DNA from: DASXUC01 sp036004445
Lineage (GTDB): Bacteria > Sysuimicrobiota > Sysuimicrobiia > Sysuimicrobiales > Kaftiobacteriaceae
Direction: 5' to 3'
DNA length: 64,000 bases
NCBI GenBank assembly: GCA_036004445.1
Contig: DASYRL010000103.1
Span: 1 to 64,000, forward strand
Below the pieces are notes generated by a model. The model ran no database searches. It was not told the origin of the DNA and saw only the letters and a program-made list of their open reading frames with translations. Positions 58,689-64,000 of this stretch are shown one piece after another (positions within the stretch are counted from its first letter, which is position 1; the number at the start of each line of letters is the position of its first letter). The position numbers and the translations under genes are program-made.

Positions 58689-58748
58689 CTGGTGACTCGG
58701 TAACCACGACATCCTTCCAGTCACGAGTCACGAGTCACCAGTCACGAA
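58671..58748. repeat. inverted 7-nt tandem arrays (GTGACTG/GTGACTC), about 20-bp stem
   Basis: Left arm 58671-58699 holds the last codons and TGA stop of the NTP transferase gene; right arm 58717-58748 is its inverse. Between two codirectional genes. Confidence 0.8.
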
Positions 58749-58766
58749 TTCCTGTGGAGCACTAAC

Positions 58767-59609
58767 GTGTCCGAGCGTCGGGGGGCAAAGTTGCGCCGGG
58801 GCGAGCGGATGGTCGTCATGGCCCACCACCTCCTCGCCGCGCCCCACCGCCTGTTCTCCCTGGGCACGTTCGTCGAACTGCTGAACGCGGCCAAGTCCAC
58901 CATCAGCGAGGATCTCGGCTTCATGCGGGCGGCCTTCGAGCGGTTCCACCTCGGCCGGATCGAGACGATCGCCGGGGCGGCCGGTGGCGTGCGCTACCTG
59001 CCGTACCACGGCCGGGATCGGATCCGCGCGCTGGTGGAGGATCTGTGCACTCAGCTGCGCGATCCGGCCCGCGTCCTCCCCGGGGGATTCCTCTACACCG
59101 CCGATCTCATCGCGACCCCCCAATACGCCGCCGCGGTGGGTGAGGCGTTCGCGACGTTCTTCGCCGAGAGCCGGCCCGACATCGTGCTCACGATGGAAGT
59201 GAAGGGCATCCCGCTGGCGTTGATGACCGCCCGCGCGTTCGACGTGCCGCTGGTCACCGTCCGCCGTGGAGCCAACGTGACCGACGGTCCGACCGTCAGC
59301 GTAAATTACCTGACGGGATCATCACGCACGGTGCAGTCGATGACGCTGCCGCTGCGCGCGGTCAAGCCGGGAGCGCGCGTGGTGTTCATCGACGACTTCC
59401 TGCGGGCGGGGGGAACCGCCCGGGGCGTGGTGGAGCTGATGCGGGAGTTCCAGGCCCAGGTCGTCGGCGTCGGCGTCTTTATCGAAACCGCGATCCCAGC
59501 GGAGAAGGTGATCGACCGCTACGTCTCGCTCATCAAGTTCGAAGGCCTCGCCGAGTCCGGCGAGCCCCGCGTGTCGCCCAGCCGGTTCGTCACTACGCCT
59601 GGGGCCTAG
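58767..59609 (+). CDS. purR: pur operon repressor (Bacillus type)
   Basis: A 280-residue PurR: N-terminal winged helix (RRGERMVVMAHHLLAAPHRLFSLGTFVELLNAAKSTISEDLGFMRAAFE) and C-terminal PRT domain with PRPP loop VVFIDDFLRAGGTARGVVELM. In Bacillus it represses purine genes and is relieved by PRPP. GTG start at 58767 with GGAG upstream. Confidence 0.92.
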   Translation: MSERRGAKLRRGERMVVMAHHLLAAPHRLFSLGTFVELLNAAKSTISEDLGFMRAAFERFHLGRIETIAGAAGGVRYLPYHGRDRIRALVEDLCTQLRDPARVLPGGFLYTADLIATPQYAAAVGEAFATFFAESRPDIVLTMEVKGIPLALMTARAFDVPLVTVRRGANVTDGPTVSVNYLTGSSRTVQSMTLPLRAVKPGARVVFIDDFLRAGGTARGVVELMREFQAQVVGVGVFIETAIPAEKVIDRYVSLIKFEGLAESGEPRVSPSRFVTTPGA

Positions 59610-59655
59610 CAAACCGGGCGTCGGGCATGGGGCGCCGACCCAACCCGGCCGCTAC

Positions 59656-59701
59656 TTGTATTCAGGTAGGAGGCGAGATATGCTGAGTGAGCACTCACTC
59701 A
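59656..59701 (+). promoter_or_regulatory. tetR promoter with palindromic operator
   Basis: TTGTAT (59656-59661), exactly 17 nt, TATGCT (59679-59684). The palindrome TGAGTGAG-CA-CTCACTCA (59684-59701) begins on the last -10 base and covers the start site near 59691. This is the classical layout for autorepression by a TetR dimer. Confidence 0.7.
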
Positions 59702-59722
59702 TTCTTGACGCCGGGCCGACCC

Positions 59723-60361
59723 ATGGTAAAATCCGCTCTCAAGGACAAGGCGCAGCTCGAGGAATCCCGCCGCACGCAGATCCTCGAGGCGGCCTCGAAA
59801 GTGTTCGCGCGCAGGGGATTTCACCGCGCGACCATCGCCGAGATCGCGAAGACCGCGCGGCTATCCGAAGGCAGCATCTACAACTACTTCCGTAGCAAGG
59901 AAGATCTGCTCGTCAACATCCCCCACCAGCTCCTCCAGCCGGTGCTCATGCCGCTGCTGGAACGGATGCCCGTCCCCGACACCGTGGCCGAGGCGGAAGA
60001 ACTGCTCACGGTGCTCACCACGGCGATGGTCGAGCGCGTGCGCGCCAACGCCAAGTTCCTGAAGGTCTTCCTCTCCGCACTGCCCACGCTGTCCGCGGAG
60101 GCGAAGGAAGAGTACGTCAAGGTCCTGCCCATCTATGCCGCGGAGCTGCTGGAGCGATTCCTCCGCGAAGGTATGCGCCGCGGGCTGTTCCGTAAGGACC
60201 TCGACGCGGCGGTGGCCGCCCGGGCGCTGCCGGGCATGCTGCTGGTGTTCCTGATCATGCAGGAAGTGCTGCTGGATCGCCCGCTGATTCCGCAGGGCTA
60301 TGACCAGATCGTACCCGAGGTCGTGCGCATCTTCTTGTTTGGCACGACGCCCGGATCGTAA
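59723..60361 (+). CDS. TetR family regulator of the export operon
   Basis: A 212-residue TetR protein: HTH at residues 20-60 (RTQILEAASKVFARRGFHRATIAEIAKTARLSEGSIYNYFRSKEDLL), then a helical ligand domain. ATG 59723 lies after the operator; the GTG at 59687 falls inside the operator and transcript start and is rejected. It is followed by tolC, hlyD and ABC genes, so it probably represses this efflux operon and itself. Confidence 0.88.
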   Translation: MVKSALKDKAQLEESRRTQILEAASKVFARRGFHRATIAEIAKTARLSEGSIYNYFRSKEDLLVNIPHQLLQPVLMPLLERMPVPDTVAEAEELLTVLTTAMVERVRANAKFLKVFLSALPTLSAEAKEEYVKVLPIYAAELLERFLREGMRRGLFRKDLDAAVAARALPGMLLVFLIMQEVLLDRPLIPQGYDQIVPEVVRIFLFGTTPGS

Positions 60362-60382
60362 CGAGGGGAAAGGGGACCCGCC

Positions 60383-61732
60383 GTGAGACAAGGCAGTCAG
60401 AGGATCGCAGGAATCATTGCCGCGGTGCTCGTCGCCGGCGCCGCGGGACCGGCGGCCGCGCAGGCGCCGCCGGCGCCGAGAGCGCTGACGCTGACCGATG
60501 CGCTGACCATCGGGCTGCGGGACAACCAGCAGCTGCGGATCGCCGCATTTGAAGTGGCGATCGCACGGGCCCAGCTCGCCCAGGCGCGCGGGCTGAAAGC
60601 GGGCACGGTGACGGTGCAGGGTACCTACACCCGGGTGCCGGAAACCGGCCCGATCACGATCGTGTTCGTCAGCCACGGCGTCCTCCACACGCTCGTGCTG
60701 CCGGCTCCCTCGCCGAATCTCTTTGACCTCCGGCTGGTGCTCCAGTATCCGCTGTACACGGGTGGCCGCATCGAGGCGCAGATCGCCTTAGCCGAAGCCA
60801 GCGTCAAAGGCGCGGAGGCGGCCCTGGAGCGCGTGAAAGTGCAGATCATCTACGACGTCCGCCAGGCCTACTACCGGCTGCTCCTGGCGCAGGCCGGCGC
60901 CGACGTTGCCGATCGCACGGTCGCGCTGGCCGCCGAAAGCCTGCGGGTCGCCAAAGCCCGCGTGAGCGCCGGCGCCGCCGCGCGGTTCGACGAGGTCCAG
61001 GCCGAGGTCAACCTGGCGACGGCGCGGCAGAGTCAGGTCCGCGCCCGCACCGCGATCGCGCAGGCGTCCCACGCGCTGGCCGCGGTGCTGAGCCTGCCGC
61101 TGGACACGCCGCTGATCCTACGCGACGGGTTCAGCACCGAACCGGTGAGCACGCCACTGGACCGGCTGATCGCCCGGGCGCTGGACGCGCGCCCCGAACT
61201 CGCCGAGCTGCGCGCCCGGCAGGCCGCCGCGCAGGCCGCGATCGCCCTCGCGGAGAGCGGGGCGAAGCCGACCGTCGGCCTCAACGGCGTCGCGAGCTAT
61301 GGCAACAGCGGGGGATTTCTTGCCGGGACGACCGCGTCGGGAAACTGGAGCATCACGCTGGCCGGCACGCTGAACCTCTACGACGGCGGGATCACACGGG
61401 AGCGGGTGAAGGAAGCGCAGCTGCGGCTGGAACAGCTGAAAGCCGCCGAGGTGCTGCAGCGGCAGGGCATCGAACTCGACGTGCGGCTGGCGTCTCTCAC
61501 CCTGCAGTCCGCGCGGGAAGAACTCGCCGGGGCCGACGCCCTGGTCACCCAGGCCCGGGAGGCCCTGCGCATTGCGCAGGTGAGGTTCGAAGCCGGCGTG
61601 GGCATCACCCTGGAGGTGCTCAGCGCGCAGACCAACGCGTCGCAGGCGGAAGTGGCGCGCGCCCAGGCGCTTTACGCGTACAGCGTCGCCCTCGCGGCGC
61701 TCGAGCGGGCCGTCGGCGCGCCGGTGCAGTAG
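60383..61732 (+). CDS. TolC-type outer-membrane efflux channel
   Basis: A 449-residue protein with signal peptide (IAGIIAAVLVAGAAGPAAAQA) and two OEP halves rich in Ala/Leu/Gln heptads. Typical stretches: LTLTDALTIGLRDNQQLRIA, FDLRLVLQYPLYTGGRIEAQIALAEASV, YDVRQAYYRLLLAQ, and SITLAGTLNLYDGGITRERV. It should form the trimeric outer-membrane duct for the HlyD/ABC pump encoded next. Its presence implies an outer membrane. GTG start, 22 nt after tetR. Confidence 0.9.
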   Translation: MRQGSQRIAGIIAAVLVAGAAGPAAAQAPPAPRALTLTDALTIGLRDNQQLRIAAFEVAIARAQLAQARGLKAGTVTVQGTYTRVPETGPITIVFVSHGVLHTLVLPAPSPNLFDLRLVLQYPLYTGGRIEAQIALAEASVKGAEAALERVKVQIIYDVRQAYYRLLLAQAGADVADRTVALAAESLRVAKARVSAGAAARFDEVQAEVNLATARQSQVRARTAIAQASHALAAVLSLPLDTPLILRDGFSTEPVSTPLDRLIARALDARPELAELRARQAAAQAAIALAESGAKPTVGLNGVASYGNSGGFLAGTTASGNWSITLAGTLNLYDGGITRERVKEAQLRLEQLKAAEVLQRQGIELDVRLASLTLQSAREELAGADALVTQAREALRIAQVRFEAGVGITLEVLSAQTNASQAEVARAQALYAYSVALAALERAVGAPVQ

Positions 61733-61740
61733 GAGCCCCC

Positions 61741-63063
61741 ATGCCGCACCGGGCGCGAATCGCCGCCGTCGTTGTCGTCCTCGTCGCCGTCGGATCGTGG
61801 GCGGCCGTCCGCTACCTGCGCAGGGCTCCGCCCCGTACGGACGTGCTGTTCGCATCGGGCACCATCGAAGCCGAACAGGTCAGTATCGCCAGCAAGGTCC
61901 CCGGACGGATCGAGCGGATCACCGCCGAGGAAGGCGATGCGGTGACCGCCGGCGCGGTGCTAGTGACCATCGAGGGGCGCGAGCTCCGGGCGCAGATCGA
62001 TCAGGCGCAGGCCGCCATCGCCGCCGCGCAGGCGAGGGTGTCGCAGGCGCAGATTGCAGTGCGGCTGCAGCGCCGGCAGGTGCAGAGCGCGGTGGCGCAG
62101 GCCCAGGCGGCGGTCGACGCCGCGCGGGCACGCGTCAGGGCCGCCCAGCGGGCCGGCACGCAGACGTCCGACCAGTATGCGCAATCGGTCCGGCAGGCCG
62201 AAGCCGCGCTGGCCGCGGCGCGGTCCGCCAGCCGCGCGGCGAAGGCCAATCTGGATCGGGCGACGCGAGACGTCGCCCGGATCGAAACGCTCTATAAGGA
62301 AGGTGCCATCAGCGCGCAGCAGCTGGACGCGGCCCGCTCGGTCCGGGACGCCGCCCGCGCCCAGTTTGACGCGTCGGTGGACGCCGTTGCGCAGGCGGAC
62401 GCGGCGGTCCGGCTCGCCCGCGCGGCACGCCCGCAGATCGGCATCCGCGCCGAAGACGTTTCCGCCGCCCAGGCCGCGGTGCGGCAGGCGGAGGCGGGGC
62501 TGCAGGCCGCCCGCGCCGGAGAGGATGCCGTGGCGCAGCGGGAGACGGACGTCACCGTGGCGATGGCGGTGCTCGCTCAGGCCGAGGCCAATCTGCGCTT
62601 TCTGACCGAACAGCAAAAGGACCTCACGATGGCCTCCCCGATCAGTGGCGTCGTCGTCACCCGCCACGCCGCCCCCGGGGAGATCGTCGGCGCCGGTGCG
62701 CCGATCCTGACGGTGGCGAATCTCGATCAGGTCTGGATCCGGCTGTTCATTCCGCTGCCTGATCTCGGCCGGGTCGCGCTCGGCCAGCAGGTGGACATCG
62801 CCTCCGACGCGTTTCCGGGGAAGACCTTCACCGGCGCGATTTCCGAGATCAGCCAGCAGTCCGAGTTTACCCCGCGGAACGTTCAGACCCAGGAGGAGCG
62901 CGTCAAGCTCGTCTTTGCGGTGAAGGTGACCGTGCGGAATGCCGGGCACCTGCTCAAGCCCGGGATGCCCGCCGATGCGACGATCCATACAGGGAACAGG
63001 GAACAGGGAACGGCGAACGGCGAACGCGCGAGTCACGAGTCACGAGTCACGAGTCACGAATGA
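61741..63063 (+). CDS. HlyD/YbhG-type membrane fusion protein
   Basis: A 440-residue periplasmic adaptor: one N-terminal membrane helix, lipoyl half (GTIEAEQVSIASKVPGRIERITAEEGDAV), a very long Ala/Gln coiled coil (residues 80-295), second lipoyl half (MASPISGVVVTRHAAPGEIVGAGAPILTVANLDQVWIRLFIP) and beta-barrel. It links the ABC transporter to TolC. The last 23 residues, after MPADATIHT, are encoded by a 7-nt repeat array. Its stop overlaps the ABC gene start by 4 nt. Confidence 0.9.
   Translation: MPHRARIAAVVVVLVAVGSWAAVRYLRRAPPRTDVLFASGTIEAEQVSIASKVPGRIERITAEEGDAVTAGAVLVTIEGRELRAQIDQAQAAIAAAQARVSQAQIAVRLQRRQVQSAVAQAQAAVDAARARVRAAQRAGTQTSDQYAQSVRQAEAALAAARSASRAAKANLDRATRDVARIETLYKEGAISAQQLDAARSVRDAARAQFDASVDAVAQADAAVRLARAARPQIGIRAEDVSAAQAAVRQAEAGLQAARAGEDAVAQRETDVTVAMAVLAQAEANLRFLTEQQKDLTMASPISGVVVTRHAAPGEIVGAGAPILTVANLDQVWIRLFIPLPDLGRVALGQQVDIASDAFPGKTFTGAISEISQQSEFTPRNVQTQEERVKLVFAVKVTVRNAGHLLKPGMPADATIHTGNREQGTANGERASHESRVTSHE
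62990..63060 (+). repeat. in-phase 7-nt array joining two unit families
   Basis: Units in unbroken 7-nt steps: CAGGGAA x3, CGGCGAA x2, CGCGCGA, GTCACGA x4. The GGGAACA family passes into the GTCACGA family without losing phase. The whole array is translated as the hlyD C-terminus and ends at the ABC ATG. Confidence 0.85.
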
Positions 63064-64000
63064 TCCGGGCCGAGGAACTTACGCGCGCCTACGGAGACGT
63101 CACCGCCGTTGACGGGGTGTCGGTCGAGGTCCCCGCCGGCGAAATCTTCGGTCTGCTGGGGCCGGACGGGGCCGGCAAGACGACGTTGTTCCGGATGCTC
63201 TGCGGGGTGCTGGAGCCCACGGCCGGCACGGCGCGCATCGCCGGTCTCGATGCACGCGCGCATCCTGATGAGGTCAAAGCGCAGATCGGGTACATGCCGC
63301 AGGCGTTTGCGCTGTATCGAGACCTCACCGTCGAGGAGAACCTGCGTTTTGCGGCCGAGGTCTTCGCCGTGCCCCGCGACGCCGTTGCTCCGCGCCTGGA
63401 GCGCCTGCTCGCATTCAGCCAACTAACGCCGTTCCGGCGCCGCCTGGCGGAATATCTCTCCGGTGGGATGCGGCAGAAACTCGCCCTCGCTGCGACGCTG
63501 ATCCATGAGCCTGACGTGCTGTTGTTGGACGAACCTACCACCGGCGTCGATCCGGTCTCGCGCCGGGAGTTCTGGCAGATCCTCGGCGCCCTGCACGAGA
63601 TGGGCAAGACCATCGTGGTGGCGACGCCGTACATGGATGAGGCGGAGCGCTGCGGGCGGCTGGCGCTGATGCACCGCGGGCGCATCCTCACCGTCGAGTC
63701 CCCGCGGGGCCTGAAGACCCGCATGGATGGGATACTGCTGGACGTGGTGGCTTCCCCGCGGCGGGCGGCGCTCGCCGCGCTCGAGCATCTTCCCGGGGTC
63801 CTGCATCGCAACCTGTTCGGCGACCGGCTGCATCTGGTCGTGAGAGACGGCGCGGCGGTCGACGCCGTTCGTCAGACGCTGGGCGGCGCGGGCGTGACGG
63901 TGGAGTCCATCACCGTCATCGAGCCGTCGCTGGAGGACGTCTTCGTCTCAATGCTTAGCCAAAGACCCTCTCCCCCCGGAGGGGGAGAGGGCGAGGGTGA
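63060..64000 (+). CDS. ABC transporter ATP-binding protein (YbhF-like), 3' end outside window
   Basis: Open from ATG 63060 to the window end (313 codons). One ATPase domain: Walker A GPDGAGKTTLF, signature YLSGGMRQKLALA, Walker B VLLLDEPTTGVDP. The switch-His position reads VVATPYMDEAERC, Pro in place of His, as in the first ATPase half of YbhF-like tandem proteins. A second ATPase half or a permease gene probably follows. Cotranscribed with tetR-tolC-hlyD. The last visible codons run into a palindrome. Confidence 0.88.
   Translation, partial: MIRAEELTRAYGDVTAVDGVSVEVPAGEIFGLLGPDGAGKTTLFRMLCGVLEPTAGTARIAGLDARAHPDEVKAQIGYMPQAFALYRDLTVEENLRFAAEVFAVPRDAVAPRLERLLAFSQLTPFRRRLAEYLSGGMRQKLALAATLIHEPDVLLLDEPTTGVDPVSRREFWQILGALHEMGKTIVVATPYMDEAERCGRLALMHRGRILTVESPRGLKTRMDGILLDVVASPRRAALAALEHLPGVLHRNLFGDRLHLVVRDGAAVDAVRQTLGGAGVTVESITVIEPSLEDVFVSMLSQRPSPPGGGEGEG
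63966..63991. repeat. CCCTCTCCCCC hairpin at the window end
   Basis: CCCTCTCCCCC (63966-63976), loop CGGA, GGGGGAGAGGG (63981-63991), an 11-bp perfect stem read in frame by the ABC gene. CCCTCTCCCC...GGGGAGAGGG palindromes are common dispersed repeats in bacteria. Confidence 0.6.

Overview
The window is GC-rich and almost completely coding: about 60 protein genes, no rRNA, tRNA or CRISPR array seen, and no intact insertion sequence. The gene content mixes two signatures. Several genes point to the Terrabacteria/Firmicutes side: a Bacillus-type PurR beside ispE and an NTP transferase, a YabE-like G5/3D protein followed directly by ksgA, a GerMN-domain protein, a UPF0182 membrane protein and an LCP-family ligase. 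A TolC-type outer-membrane channel in an HlyD/ABC export operon implies a second membrane. F420 genes (npdG, cofE) are also present. The best reading is an uncultured diderm lineage of the Terrabacteria; the phylum cannot be fixed from this sequence alone.

Layout. 1-3.1 kb: an AMIN-domain gene behind a leader-peptide/terminator element, a membrane phosphatase-type protein, a degenerate receiver and an Fe-S assembly (DUF59) protein. 3.1-12.9 kb: UPF0182, an N-succinylamino-acid racemase with its GNAT partner, a 12-codon Lys-rich ORF with its own terminator, pncB, corA, peroxiredoxin, dinB and an AlkZ-like protein. 12.9-19 kb: a paired M16 protease, F420 genes, an enolase-superfamily enzyme and a TGS GTPase. 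19-32 kb: aquaporin, MBL hydrolase, pepA, an ornithine-cyclodeaminase homologue, a Nudix-methyltransferase fusion, YceI, M20 peptidase, double-hotdog thioesterase, speD and a PAS-GAF-GAF-HD-GYP protein. 32-43 kb: Kelch protein, FAD/Fe-S dehydrogenase, MFS exporter, thrB-thrC-moaD, ligA. 42.6-51.7 kb: GerMN protein, an Hfq-like fusion protein, then a propionyl-CoA to methylmalonyl-CoA pathway cluster (pccB, GNAT, biotin carboxylase, biotin carrier, mutase catalytic subunit, meaB, epimerase). 51.9-58.8 kb: yabE, ksgA, aminotransferase, LCP, ispE, DUF1761, NTP transferase. 58.8-64 kb: purR, then tetR-tolC-hlyD-ABC with a visible promoter and operator.

The most unusual feature is not a gene. At about a dozen and a half gene junctions there are short tandem arrays with a strict 7-, 8- or 9-nt period (unit types such as GTGACTC, GGGAACA, GGGATCA, GTAGACTGG). 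At most sites two arrays face each other as inverted arms of 20-35 nt, so each site can fold into a long hairpin, yet each site has its own unit sequence. The arrays run into coding ends and supply stop codons and C-terminal tails for many genes. They resemble the short tandemly repeated sequences known in cyanobacteria, but the inverted pairing and the changing unit families here deserve study.
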